Shown here piece by piece: positions 33,320 through 42,746 of a DNA stretch of 64,000 bases. The first letter of the stretch is position 1. Each line of letters opens with the position of its first letter. Both the position numbers and the translations under genes were made by a program. The notes beneath the pieces were generated by a model that saw only the letters and a list, made by a program, of their open reading frames with translations, did not search any database and had not been told where the DNA came from. This stretch comes from Aneurinibacillus aneurinilyticus ATCC 12856 (GTDB lineage Bacteria > Bacillota > Bacilli > Aneurinibacillales > Aneurinibacillaceae): NCBI RefSeq assembly GCF_000466385.1, contig NZ_KE952665.1:14673-78672 (forward strand), given 5' to 3'.

Positions 33320-34741
33320 ATGTCCAACGAATATGATGTAGTGGTGCTCGGCGGGGGAACGGGCGGCTATGTAGCCGCCATCCGTGCCTCTCAGCTGGGC
33401 ATGAGAGTGGCAGTGGTCGAAAAGGATAAATTGGGTGGAACGTGTCTGCATCGAGGCTGCATTCCAAGTAAAGCGTTGCTGCGTAGCGCAGAAGTATACC
33501 ATACGCTGAAGAATGGGGCACAATACGGTGTAGAGGCCGGAGATATTGGCATTAACTTCCTGCGAATGCAAGAGCGCAAGCGGGAAATTGTCAGCCAGTT
33601 GCATAAAGGTGTGCAGCATTTGATGAAGCAAGGAAAAATCGACGTATATGAAGGAATCGGCCGCATTATGGGCCCTTCTATCTTTTCACCTCAGGCGGGT
33701 GCTATTACAGTCGAGTATAAGAATGGTGAATCGGAAATTCTGGTACCGAAATTCGTATTGATTGCGACTGGATCCCGTCCGCGTACATTGCCTGGTCTAA
33801 CTATAGACAAGGAAACAGTAATTACGAGTGACGAAGCGTTGGAACTTACACAATTACCGAAATCGGTGCTCATTATCGGAGGCGGCGTTATCGGCATCGA
33901 ATGGGCATCTTTATTTAACGATTTGGGTGTAGAGGTTGAGATTGTCGAGTATGCGGAACGCATCCTGCCGCTTGAAGATGAAGAAATCAGCAAAGAAATG
34001 GCGCGCCTGCTCAAAAAACGAAAAATCAAAGTACATACCGGAACGAAAATTCTGCCTGAAACACTTGAGTATGGTGAGGGAGCGGCCATTATCAAAGCTG
34101 AGCAGAACGGTAAAGAAATCGAATGCAGAGCCGAAAGAATTCTTGTATCTGTGGGCCGTCAGGCCAACATCGAAGACATCGGACTTAACAATGTAGAAGC
34201 GGATGTCGAAAATGGTGCGATTAAAGTTAACGAAATGTTTCAGACCAAAGAAGCGCACATTTACGCTATCGGGGATGTAATCGGAGGGCTGCAGTTGGCC
34301 CATGTTGCTTCGCATGAAGGCATTGTCGCAGTGGAACATATGGCTGGCCAGCATCCGCATCCGATTGATTATACGATGGTTCCGAAATGCACATACAGCC
34401 GTCCCGAAGTGGCTAATGTCGGCTTGACCGGGGCAGAAGCAAAAGCGCAAGGATATAGCGTTAAAACAGGAAAATTTAATTTCCGCGCCATTGGCAAAGC
34501 GCTTGTTTACGGTGAGTATGACGGATTTGTCAAGATAGTTGTGGATGAGAAGACTGATGATGTGCTGGGCGTGCATATGATTGGCCCACATGTTACTGAC
34601 TTGATTGCTGAAGGCGCGCTGGCACGTGTGTTGGATGCTACCCCATGGGAGATCGCACATACGATTCATCCGCACCCGACATTAGCGGAGATCATGGGTG
34701 AAGCGGCGCTGGCTGTGGACGGTAAAGCGATCCATTCCTGA
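33320..34741 (+). CDS. lpdV: Dihydrolipoyl dehydrogenase (E3) of BCKDH
   Basis: 473 residues. FAD-binding GGGTGGYVAAIRA at the N-terminus, the redox disulfide in GGTCLHRGCIPSKAL, a second NAD-binding GGGVIGIEWAS, and the C-terminal dimer-interface catalytic pair in HPHPTLAE. It reoxidises the lipoyl group of the E2 chain. 23 bases after bcd; ATG after GGAGG. Confidence 0.95.
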   Translation: MSNEYDVVVLGGGTGGYVAAIRASQLGMRVAVVEKDKLGGTCLHRGCIPSKALLRSAEVYHTLKNGAQYGVEAGDIGINFLRMQERKREIVSQLHKGVQHLMKQGKIDVYEGIGRIMGPSIFSPQAGAITVEYKNGESEILVPKFVLIATGSRPRTLPGLTIDKETVITSDEALELTQLPKSVLIIGGGVIGIEWASLFNDLGVEVEIVEYAERILPLEDEEISKEMARLLKKRKIKVHTGTKILPETLEYGEGAAIIKAEQNGKEIECRAERILVSVGRQANIEDIGLNNVEADVENGAIKVNEMFQTKEAHIYAIGDVIGGLQLAHVASHEGIVAVEHMAGQHPHPIDYTMVPKCTYSRPEVANVGLTGAEAKAQGYSVKTGKFNFRAIGKALVYGEYDGFVKIVVDEKTDDVLGVHMIGPHVTDLIAEGALARVLDATPWEIAHTIHPHPTLAEIMGEAALAVDGKAIHS

Positions 34742-34808
34742 TAAAATAAGATATCAAAGCGGGGCTTCCCGCTTTCTACTCATCAAAAATTAAGGAGGCG
34801 AGCCTATT

Positions 34809-35801
34809 ATGACAGAGCATCGTCATCAAGCGGCAGGTTTAACTGACGAACAGGTTCTGGATATGTATTATCATATGCTTTTAGCCCGAAAAATCGACGA
34901 ACGGATGTGGCTGTTGAATCGTGCAGGCAAAATTCCGTTTGTTATCTCCTGCCAGGGACAGGAGGCGGCACAGGTGGGAGCGGCATTCGCATTTAATCAT
35001 GAGACAGATTATGCGTGCCCGTACTACCGGGATATGGGCGTGGTGCTTGCATTCGGTATGAGCGCGAAAGATATGATGTTGTCGGCGTTCGCCAAAGCGG
35101 AAGATCCAAACAGTGGAGGTCGTCAAATGCCCGGGCATTTCGGCAGTCGCAAGCATAATATTCTGACTGGCTCAAGCCCGGTAACGACACAGGTGCCGCA
35201 TGCTGTGGGCCTCGCCCTTGCCGGAAGAATGGACGGTAAGAATCCGGTCGTATTTACCTCATTCGGCGAAGGCTCCAGCAATCAAGGCGATTTTCATGAA
35301 GGAGCTAACTTTGCTGGTGTGCATAAACTTCCTGTTATTTTCTTCTGCGAAAATAATAAATATGCTATTTCCGTGCCTCTTGCGAAACAGCTTGGCTGCG
35401 AGAGCGTGGCAGATCGTGCGCAAGGCTATGGATTTCCGGGTGTTTCGATCGACGGCAACGATCCGATTGAAGTATACAAGGTCACCAAAGAAGCGGTAGA
35501 ACGGGGCCGTAACGGAGAAGGCCCAACATTAATCGAAGCGGTCACATACCGTCTGGTGCCTCATTCGAGCGATGATGATGATCGGGCCTATCGTTCGCGT
35601 GAAGAGGTCGATGAAGCGAAAAAGAAAGATCCGATCTTGCGATTTGCTGCTTACCTGCGCCAGGTAGGTCTTTTGCCAGAGGAAAAGGAAGAAGAATTAA
35701 GCGAGCAAGCAGCAAGAGAAGTGGATGAAGCGACCGAATACGCGGAAAATGCACCATATCCGGAACCGGAATCTGCACTTACGCACGTATATGGGGAATA
35801 A
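34809..35801 (+). CDS. bkdAA: Branched-chain 2-oxoacid dehydrogenase E1 alpha
   Basis: 330 residues. The thiamine-diphosphate motif reads GEGSSNQGDFHEGANFAGVHKLPVIFFCENN, and the phosphorylation-loop region as YRLVPHSSDDDD. It decarboxylates branched-chain 2-oxo acids with the beta chain. ATG at 34809 after AAGGAGG, 67 bases after lpdV with no terminator between. Confidence 0.95.
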   Translation: MTEHRHQAAGLTDEQVLDMYYHMLLARKIDERMWLLNRAGKIPFVISCQGQEAAQVGAAFAFNHETDYACPYYRDMGVVLAFGMSAKDMMLSAFAKAEDPNSGGRQMPGHFGSRKHNILTGSSPVTTQVPHAVGLALAGRMDGKNPVVFTSFGEGSSNQGDFHEGANFAGVHKLPVIFFCENNKYAISVPLAKQLGCESVADRAQGYGFPGVSIDGNDPIEVYKVTKEAVERGRNGEGPTLIEAVTYRLVPHSSDDDDRAYRSREEVDEAKKKDPILRFAAYLRQVGLLPEEKEEELSEQAAREVDEATEYAENAPYPEPESALTHVYGE

Positions 35802-35817
35802 GAGGGGGGAGAATAAA

Positions 35818-36801
35818 GTGGCTATCATTTCATATATTGATGCGGTAACCCAGGCACTTCGGGAAGAAATGCAACGCGATAAACGCGTATTTGTAATGGG
35901 TGAGGACGTAGGTGTACGAGGCGGCGTATTCCGCGCTACGAATGGGCTATATGAAGAGTTCGGAGAGGAACGTGTTATTGATACGCCTCTCGCAGAATCC
36001 GCGATTGCAGGCGTTGCGATTGGTGCAGCTGCCTACGGTATGCGCCCGGTGGCGGAAATGCAGTTTGCCGACTTTATTATGCCTGCGGTTAATCAAATTG
36101 TAAGCGAAGCAGCGAAGATGCGGTACCGTTCCAATAATGATTGGCATTGCCCGCTTGTTATCCGTGCTCCATATGGCGGTGGCGTGCATGGAGCGCTTTA
36201 TCATTCACAGAGCGTAGAGGCGATGTTTAATAGTACGCCAGGTCTTAAAGTAGTAGCGCCTTCCACTCCGTATGACGTAAAAGGAATGTTGAAAGCGGCC
36301 ATTCGTGATGATGATCCGGTGCTTTTCTTTGAGCATAAACGCTGCTATCGATTGATTAAGGGTGAAGTGCCTGAAACAGATTACACAGTTCCGATCGGAA
36401 AAGCCGAAGTAAAACGCGAGGGCGAAGACATTACGGTTATAAGCTATGGACTTACTCTTCACTTTGCGCTACAGGTGGCTGAGAAGCTGGCTGAGGAGGG
36501 CATTAGCGCGCATGTGCTTGATCTGCGTACGCTGTATCCGCTTGATAAGGAGAGCATTGTTGAAGCCGCCCGCAAAACCGGAAAAGTATTGATTATCCAT
36601 GAGGATAATAAGGAAGGTGGCGTCGGCGGTGAAGTGGCAGCTGTAATTGCTGAAGAGTGCCTATTTGATCTTGATGCGCCGATCCGACGTTTGGCAGGAC
36701 CGGATGTACCGGCTATGCCATACAGCCCGACGCTTGAAAAATTCTTTATGCTGAACCCGGATAAGGTAATGGCCGCAATGCGTGAGCTGGCCGAATTTTA
36801 A
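35818..36801 (+). CDS. bkdAB: Branched-chain 2-oxoacid dehydrogenase E1 beta
   Basis: 327 residues from GTG 35818, which follows AGGGGGGAG; a longer in-frame extension upstream lies within bkdAA and is not used. Transketolase-like fold with GEDVGVRGGVFRATNGL, EMQFADFIMPAVNQIVSEAAKMRY and the C-terminal HEDNKEGGVGGEVAA. Forms the E1 heterotetramer with the alpha chain, 16 bases away. Confidence 0.95.
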   Translation: MAIISYIDAVTQALREEMQRDKRVFVMGEDVGVRGGVFRATNGLYEEFGEERVIDTPLAESAIAGVAIGAAAYGMRPVAEMQFADFIMPAVNQIVSEAAKMRYRSNNDWHCPLVIRAPYGGGVHGALYHSQSVEAMFNSTPGLKVVAPSTPYDVKGMLKAAIRDDDPVLFFEHKRCYRLIKGEVPETDYTVPIGKAEVKREGEDITVISYGLTLHFALQVAEKLAEEGISAHVLDLRTLYPLDKESIVEAARKTGKVLIIHEDNKEGGVGGEVAAVIAEECLFDLDAPIRRLAGPDVPAMPYSPTLEKFFMLNPDKVMAAMRELAEF

Positions 36802-36838
36802 AGATTAGAGATAAGTGAAAAAGGAGGCAACACGCGTT

Positions 36839-38194
36839 ATGGAAACCCAGGTGCTTATGCCCCAGCTAGGCGAGTCCGTTACGGAGGGAACTATTGCCAA
36901 ATGGCTGATAAAGCCGGGCGATACCGTGAAGAAATACGAACCGTTATGTGAAGTAACAACAGATAAAGTGAATGCTGAAGTACCGTCAACTGTTGAAGGA
37001 ACGGTAACGGAACTGGTAGCCAGAGAAGGCGATACGCTGTCTGTAGGCGAATTGATTTGCTACATTGAGACGCGGGCAGGAGGTGCGAAGGCTCCTGTAG
37101 CAGCGCAACCGACTGATACGAAAGAGATCGCGTCTGAGACGCCAGCGGCTGAATCCCCCAAAGCGAACATCCCTTTGCCATCGAAGGGAAGCGTAGTGAA
37201 TTCTGCGGCGAAAGCAGCCGGGAAGCGTTATTCTCCGGCAGTAATGCGCCTGGCACAAGAGAACAATATTGACCTAGCCCAAATAGGGGGCACGGGCAGG
37301 GAAGGTCGGATCACTCGCAAGGATGTTCTGGCTTTCATCGAGAATGGGGGCATGACAACGCAGTCGGCTAAACAGCCGGGGCCAATCAACGAGGAAGAAG
37401 CTGCCATGAACGTAGTTCATGTGGAGTCCCCTTCTCAGACGGCCCCTGCACCAAGTGTTCGTCCCGCCGTGAGTACACCGGAAATTAACGCATATCCGGG
37501 TGATACGGAAATTCCGGTTAATAATATCCGCAAGACGATTGCAAGCCGCATGGTGCAAAGCAAGCATGATGCACCGCATGCCTGGACGATGATTGAGGTC
37601 GATATGACCAATCTTGTGAAGCTGCGCAATAGCCTAAAAGCTGAGTTTAAAGCAAAAGAAGGCTTTAATTTGACATTCATGCCCTTCTTTATTAAGGCGG
37701 TCGTAGAATCGATTAAAGAATTTCCGATTATGAATTCGGTTTGGGCAGGCGACAAGATCATTATGCGTAAAAGCATTAATGTTTCCATTGCGGTAGCGAC
37801 TGATGATGCCTTGTTTGTTCCGGTTATTAAAGATGCCGATCAGAAGAGCATCTACGGATTAGCTCGTGCAGTGGATGAGCTGGCGGCGAAGACACGCCAT
37901 GGTAAATTGTCGATGGATGATATGTCAGGCGGCACGTTCACCGTTAACAACACAGGTTCGTTCGGCTCTGTATTGTCAGCGCCAATTATTAATCAGCCGC
38001 AGGCGGCCATCATAAGTATGGAATCCATTGTGAAGCGTCCGGTTGTTGTTGATGATATGATTGCGATTCGTGATATGGCGAATCTGTGCCTATCGCTCGA
38101 CCATCGTGTGCTTGATGGCTTGGTGTGCGGGCGTTTCCTGCAGAGTGTAAAGCAGAAGCTGGAAGCATACGGTTCACATACAAGCATCTATTAA
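36839..38194 (+). CDS. bkdB: Branched-chain 2-oxoacid dehydrogenase E2 (acyltransferase)
   Basis: 451 residues from ATG 36839 after AAGGAGG (a GTG at 36815 is in frame but spans the ribosome site). One lipoyl domain (1-75) with the lipoyl Lys in EVTTDKVNAEVPS, a peripheral-subunit-binding domain (about 130-165, SPAVMRLAQENNIDLAQI), and the acyltransferase core (about 220-450) with the catalytic LDHRVLDG. It moves the acyl group to CoA, giving isobutyryl-, isovaleryl- and 2-methylbutyryl-CoA. Confidence 0.95.
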   Translation: METQVLMPQLGESVTEGTIAKWLIKPGDTVKKYEPLCEVTTDKVNAEVPSTVEGTVTELVAREGDTLSVGELICYIETRAGGAKAPVAAQPTDTKEIASETPAAESPKANIPLPSKGSVVNSAAKAAGKRYSPAVMRLAQENNIDLAQIGGTGREGRITRKDVLAFIENGGMTTQSAKQPGPINEEEAAMNVVHVESPSQTAPAPSVRPAVSTPEINAYPGDTEIPVNNIRKTIASRMVQSKHDAPHAWTMIEVDMTNLVKLRNSLKAEFKAKEGFNLTFMPFFIKAVVESIKEFPIMNSVWAGDKIIMRKSINVSIAVATDDALFVPVIKDADQKSIYGLARAVDELAAKTRHGKLSMDDMSGGTFTVNNTGSFGSVLSAPIINQPQAAIISMESIVKRPVVVDDMIAIRDMANLCLSLDHRVLDGLVCGRFLQSVKQKLEAYGSHTSIY

Positions 38195-38236
38195 TACATC
38201 GCATGGCTTGGAATACGTAGACATAATAAGGGAATA

Positions 38237-38312
38237 AAAGAGGGGAGAAGAGAAGAAGGGGTGCCTGACGAATGAAGTCTGTATATCCTCTTCCTCTCTG
38301 TCTCCTTTTTTA
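38237..38312 (+). terminator. Likely terminator of the bkd operon
   Basis: A purine-rich arm (AGGGGAGAAGAGAAGAAG) faces a pyrimidine-rich arm (CTTCCTCTCTGTCTCC) with several G-T pairs, followed by six Ts. Imperfect but long. Confidence 0.5.
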
Positions 38313-38322
38313 GTATGCAAAA

Positions 38323-38332
38323 TTTTGTCGAA
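38323..38332 (+). promoter_or_regulatory. Spo0A box upstream of methylmalonyl-CoA mutase
   Basis: TTTTGTCGAA matches the 0A box consensus at 10 of 10 bases, 120 bases ahead of the mutase start. Confidence 0.4.
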
Positions 38333-38452
38333 CCAAGCAGGAATTCTGTAAGAAAAAAAAGAATATGTAAAAAGATTGGAACTATTTTTGTAGTTTCAAT
38401 ACCAGAATAGATAAAAGAGACCATACGGAGTGTTCTGTAAGGAGGGAAAACC

Positions 38453-40105
38453 ATGGGCAAAAACAAAAAAAAGAAAGCGCTTCGAGCGTGGGAAGAAAAA
38501 GTAGAGACACGCCTTGCCAAGGTGCCGGAGCGCAAAGAGAAGTTCGAAACCTCGTCAGGCATTGAGGTTGAACGGGCGTATTTTCCGGAAGATCTGACAG
38601 ACGAGTATATGGAAAATACCGGATTTCCTGGCGAATATCCGTATACGCGCGGTGTACAGCCAACGATGTATCGGGGACGCTTCTGGACCATGCGTCAATA
38701 TGCAGGATTCGGTTCTGCAGAGGAAACGAATAAGCGGTTTAAGTATTTGCTTGAGCAAGGACAGACCGGCCTGAGTTGTGCATTCGATTTGCCTACGCAA
38801 ATCGGTTACGATTCCGATGACCCTATGTCTACTGGAGAGGTGGGCAAAGTGGGTGTAGCGATCGATTCGCTTGAAGACATGGAAATTCTACTGGATGGAA
38901 TTCCGCTTGACAAGGTAAGTACATCGATGACGATTAATGCACCGGCATCCGTGCTGCTGGCGATGTATATTGCCGTTGGAGAGAAGCAGGGCGTACCTTC
39001 CGAGAAGCTATCGGGTACAATTCAGAATGACATTTTGAAAGAATATATTGCGCGCGGCACGTATATTTTCCCTCCGAAGCCGTCCATGCGCTTAATTACT
39101 GATATTTTTGCCTACTGTTCGGAGAATGTTCCGAAATGGAATACAATTAGCATCAGCGGTTACCATATCCGCGAAGCCGGCTCGACAGCTGTGCAGGAAG
39201 TTGCATTCACATTAGCGGACGCCATCGCCTATGTAGAAGCTGCGCTTGAGGCAGGACTCGATGTTGATGGCTTTGCTCCGCAGTTGTCCTTTTTCTTTAA
39301 TGGTCACAACAATTTCTTCGAAGAAATCGCCAAATTCCGGGCGGCTCGTCGCATCTGGTCCCGTCTGATGAAAGAGAAATATGGCGCGAAGAATCCGAAG
39401 TCATGGCAGTTCCGTGTGCATACGCAGACGGGCGGCTCTACGCTAACTGCGCAACAGCCGGATAACAACATTGTACGTGTGACCATTCAGGCGTTAGCGG
39501 CTGTATTGGGCGGAACGCAAAGCCTACACACAAACTCAAGGGACGAAGCATTGGCATTGCCGACAGAAGAGTCAGCCCGTATCGCGCTGCGTACACAGCA
39601 GATTATCGCTTATGAGACGGGGGTAACGGATACGGTCGATCCGCTGGCCGGTTCTTACTACGTAGAAAGCCTTACCGATCAAATCGAGCAGCAAGTGCTG
39701 GATTATCTGAAAAAAATTGAAGATATGGGCGGTGCGGTATCAGCTGTAGAACAGGGGTATATGCAACGTGAAATTCATGAGAAGGCATACGAGTTTCAGA
39801 AAAAGGTGGAAACGGGCGAAGAAGTGGTCGTCGGTGTAAACCGTTTCCGCATTGAGGACGAAAAACAGCCTGAGCTGCTTCGCGTCGATCCAAGCCTGGG
39901 TAAAGTGCAGCGCGCTAAGCTTGAACAGCTTCGGGAACGCCGCGATAACGACAAAGTGAACGAAACGTTGAAAGCGCTTCGCAATGGAGCCAGAGGTCAG
40001 GATAATCTCATGCCGCTAATTTTGGATGCGGTTCGTGTCTATGCGACCATTGGAGAAATTTGTGGCGTCCTGCGCGAAGAATTCGGCGAATACCGTCCGG
40101 TGTAA
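38453..40105 (+). CDS. Methylmalonyl-CoA mutase, catalytic (large) subunit
   Basis: 550 residues: the substrate-binding TIM barrel without the cobalamin-binding domain, which is encoded next door, as in split mutases. The residues that separate methylmalonyl-CoA mutase from isobutyryl-CoA mutase are of the mutase type: Tyr83 in TMRQYAGF and Arg201 in ARGTYIFPP (Tyr89 and Arg207 in the Propionibacterium enzyme). It isomerises (R)-methylmalonyl-CoA to succinyl-CoA. ATG at 38453 after GGAGGG. Begins a unit with the fusion gene at 40120 and probably pccB. A meaB-type chaperone gene is not in the window. Confidence 0.93.
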   Translation: MGKNKKKKALRAWEEKVETRLAKVPERKEKFETSSGIEVERAYFPEDLTDEYMENTGFPGEYPYTRGVQPTMYRGRFWTMRQYAGFGSAEETNKRFKYLLEQGQTGLSCAFDLPTQIGYDSDDPMSTGEVGKVGVAIDSLEDMEILLDGIPLDKVSTSMTINAPASVLLAMYIAVGEKQGVPSEKLSGTIQNDILKEYIARGTYIFPPKPSMRLITDIFAYCSENVPKWNTISISGYHIREAGSTAVQEVAFTLADAIAYVEAALEAGLDVDGFAPQLSFFFNGHNNFFEEIAKFRAARRIWSRLMKEKYGAKNPKSWQFRVHTQTGGSTLTAQQPDNNIVRVTIQALAAVLGGTQSLHTNSRDEALALPTEESARIALRTQQIIAYETGVTDTVDPLAGSYYVESLTDQIEQQVLDYLKKIEDMGGAVSAVEQGYMQREIHEKAYEFQKKVETGEEVVVGVNRFRIEDEKQPELLRVDPSLGKVQRAKLEQLRERRDNDKVNETLKALRNGARGQDNLMPLILDAVRVYATIGEICGVLREEFGEYRPV

Positions 40106-40119
40106 GGAGGATAAGAGAG

Positions 40120-40980
40120 ATGGAGAGAAAAATACGCGTACTTGTAGCAAAGCCTGGCCTTGACGGACATGACCGCGGTGCCCTCGTCATTGCGCAGGCG
40201 TTGCGTGATGAAGGAATGGAAGTAGTATATACCGGCTTACGCCAGACACCGGCGCAAATCGTAGCCAGCGCTATTCAAGAAGATGTGAATGTGATTGGCC
40301 TGTCCTGCCTGTCTGGTGCTCATAATGAATTGTTTCCTGAGGTGATTCGTCTGTTGAAAGAGCAAGGGGCAGACGATATTATTGTTATCGGTGGCGGAGT
40401 CATTCCAGATGAAGATATTCCGTTCCTGGAAGAGCAAGGTGTTGTGAAAGTGTTTACTCCTGGAACGAAAACGAAAGATACGGCTGATTTTATCCGTCAT
40501 AAGGTGTCGGAGAAGCAAGGAGCTGCCGAGTCCATTATGAGTTCGCCGGAGAAGATTGAGCATATTGGGATCGCGGTGAAAAATTTAGATGAATCCGTCA
40601 AATTTTATACCAAAATGCTTGGTTTGAAACTGCTTGGATTCGAGACGGTGGAAAGCGAGCAGGTACGTGTAGCTTTCCTTGAAATCGGCGAAACTCACAT
40701 TGAGCTTTTAGAGCCGACAAGTGAAGACAGTGCGATTGCGAAATTTATTGCCAAGAAGGGTGAAGGCATCCATCATATCGCGCTTAAGGTTGATGATCAG
40801 AAGGAACGCCTGAATAAGCTGAAAGAGGCCGGAGTACGGTTGATTAGTGAAGAACCGAAACTGGGCGCACATCAAAATATGGTAGCTTTTCTGCATCCAA
40901 AATCGACGCACGGCGTATTGCTTGAGCTGTGCCAAAAAGTCGATACGCCGATGCTTTCCGACCATACAGACAAACAGTAA
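40120..40980 (+). CDS. Fusion: mutase cobalamin-binding subunit + methylmalonyl-CoA epimerase
   Basis: 286 residues, one uninterrupted frame. Residues 1-128 are the B12-binding domain: [11 protein letters not shown] with the cobalt-ligand His17, [10 protein letters not shown], and [12 protein letters not shown]. After a short linker (about 129-143), residues 144-278 are a complete VOC-type epimerase: [13 protein letters not shown] (His148), [19 protein letters not shown] and VLLELCQ, giving the metal ligands. Thus one protein supplies both the epimerase and the small mutase chain. ATG at 40120 after AAGGAGG, 14 bases after the mutase gene; a longer in-frame extension lies inside that gene. 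An internal ATG at about 40537 has only a weak ribosome site. Confidence 0.92.
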   Translation: MERKIRVLVAKPGLDGHDRGALVIAQALRDEGMEVVYTGLRQTPAQIVASAIQEDVNVIGLSCLSGAHNELFPEVIRLLKEQGADDIIVIGGGVIPDEDIPFLEEQGVVKVFTPGTKTKDTADFIRHKVSEKQGAAESIMSSPEKIEHIGIAVKNLDESVKFYTKMLGLKLLGFETVESEQVRVAFLEIGETHIELLEPTSEDSAIAKFIAKKGEGIHHIALKVDDQKERLNKLKEAGVRLISEEPKLGAHQNMVAFLHPKSTHGVLLELCQKVDTPMLSDHTDKQ

Positions 40981-40996
40981 AGTAGAGTGGAGAGGC

Positions 40997-41023
40997 AACA
41001 AGGCGGGAAGCTCCTGCCTTGTT
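40997..41023 (+). terminator. Hairpin between fusion gene and pccB
   Basis: AACAAGGC pairs with GCCTTGTT around GGGAAGCTCCT, with a short T-run. It may be a weak terminator or attenuator. Confidence 0.5.
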
Positions 41024-41060
41024 TTCCATATGCAATGGATAGGAGGATTACACAAAAAAT

Positions 41061-42614
41061 ATGAGCACCATGTATGAAAGAATTGACGAAATGTATGAGA
41101 GACGCCGCAAAGTAGAGCTTGGTGGTGGAGATAAGCGCATTGATGCGCAGCATAATCGGGGCAAATTGACTGCACGGGAACGCATTGATTTGTTTTTAGA
41201 CGAAGATACATTCGTAGAACTGAATCCATTTATTGAACATCGTGCGACTAACTTCGGTATGGATAAAATGGAGGGACCGGGTGAAGGTGTGGTCACTGGA
41301 TACGGGAAAGTAAACGGTCGACTTGTGTTTATTTTCTCACAGGATTTCACTGTATTTGGAGGGGCCCTTGGTGAGATGCACGCTCTAAAAATTGCCAGGA
41401 TTATGGATCTTGCGGCAAAGAACGGTGCACCGGTTATCGGACTTAATGACTCCGGTGGCGCCCGCATCCAAGAGGGGGTCGAATCGCTTGACGGATACGG
41501 TCATATTTTCTACCGGAATTCCATTTATTCCGGCGTCATTCCTCAAATTTCCGTTATCATGGGACCGTGTGCAGGCGGAGCAGTGTACTCTCCAGCGATT
41601 ACTGACTTCGTCTGCATGGTAGAAAAGACAAGCCAGATGTTTATTACGGGACCTAAAGTTATCGAAGCTGTAACAGGAGAAAAGATTACATCAGAAAACC
41701 TGGGTGGGGCGAAAGTACATGCCTCCATTAGTGGAAATGCGCATTTCACAGCTCCAAGTGAACCAGAAATGCTGGAGCAGGTGCGTCGTCTGCTAAGCTT
41801 CCTGCCACAAAACAACAAGGAGAATCCGCCGGTTGTCGCACTTGAACATAAAGATGACGGCTGGGATGATGAACTGGCAGAAATCGTGCCTACAGCAGCA
41901 ACTAAGGTATATGATGTTCGCAAAGTCATCCATAAAATTGTTGACGGCGGCGATTTCATGGAGGTACAGCCGGATTTCGCAAAAAACATTGTCATTGGCT
42001 TCGGACGTATTGATGGCCATAGCATTGGGATTATTGCAAACCAGCCAAAATTTATGGCTGGAGGCTTAGATATTAATTCATCCGATAAGCTATCCCGTTT
42101 TGTCCGTTGCTGTGACGCATTTAACATTCCGCTTATTACGTTTGAAGATGTATCGGGTTTCTTTCCTGGCATTAATCAGGAGCATGGCGGGATTATCCGT
42201 CATGGAGCGAAGATTTTGTATGCTTATTCTGAAGCGACTGTACCGAAGATTACGGTTATTCTGCGTAAAGCGTTTGGTGGTGCGTATGTAGCCCTCAATT
42301 CAAAAGCAATTGGCGCCGATATCGTTTATGCATGGCCGAATGCAGAGATTGCAGTCATGGGTGCGGAGGGCGCAGCCAATATTATCTTTGCGCGCGAGAT
42401 TGAAAACAGCGAAAATCCTGCGGAAACAAGACAGGCCAAAATAGATGAGTATCGTGAACGTTTTGCCAACCCGTATGTGGCGGCAAGCCGTGGAATGGTA
42501 GACGATGTCATTGATCCGCGTGAAACAAGGAAAAAGCTGCGCGAAGCGCTGGATATGCTACGTACGAAACAGGAGACACGACCAGCCAAGAAACATGGTA
42601 ATATTCCTTTATAA
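41061..42614 (+). CDS. pccB: Propionyl-CoA (acyl-CoA) carboxylase carboxyltransferase subunit
   Basis: 517 residues, the usual length for PccB/MmdA/YqjD. N-terminal half with RGKLTARERI, a GGSLGEMHA-like segment (GGALGEMHA) and the oxyanion hole GPCAGGAVYSPA; C-terminal half with a second FGGAYVALNSK crotonase core and closing NPYVAA. It moves the carboxyl group from biotin to propionyl-CoA, making (S)-methylmalonyl-CoA for the neighbouring epimerase and mutase. Neither a biotin carboxylase nor a biotin carrier gene lies in the window. It could instead be the alpha chain of a decarboxylase complex. ATG at 41061 after AGGAGG. Confidence 0.9.
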   Translation: MSTMYERIDEMYERRRKVELGGGDKRIDAQHNRGKLTARERIDLFLDEDTFVELNPFIEHRATNFGMDKMEGPGEGVVTGYGKVNGRLVFIFSQDFTVFGGALGEMHALKIARIMDLAAKNGAPVIGLNDSGGARIQEGVESLDGYGHIFYRNSIYSGVIPQISVIMGPCAGGAVYSPAITDFVCMVEKTSQMFITGPKVIEAVTGEKITSENLGGAKVHASISGNAHFTAPSEPEMLEQVRRLLSFLPQNNKENPPVVALEHKDDGWDDELAEIVPTAATKVYDVRKVIHKIVDGGDFMEVQPDFAKNIVIGFGRIDGHSIGIIANQPKFMAGGLDINSSDKLSRFVRCCDAFNIPLITFEDVSGFFPGINQEHGGIIRHGAKILYAYSEATVPKITVILRKAFGGAYVALNSKAIGADIVYAWPNAEIAVMGAEGAANIIFAREIENSENPAETRQAKIDEYRERFANPYVAASRGMVDDVIDPRETRKKLREALDMLRTKQETRPAKKHGNIPL

Positions 42615-42746
42615 TACGTATCATTTTATCCGATAGCCGTTCATGGCTATGCTAGGGAAGTAGCAGTACCCCCGTTCCTTTGTGTATAATGAAACACGTA
42701 GTGTGAATGTACGCGTTTCATTACATAAAGCGGGGGTGTTTTGTAT

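Noticed and set aside
38195-38452. Cobalamin riboswitch before the mutase gene
   Set aside because: Searched by eye for the B12-box and multi-stem core; only a terminator-like hairpin and an 0A box were found.
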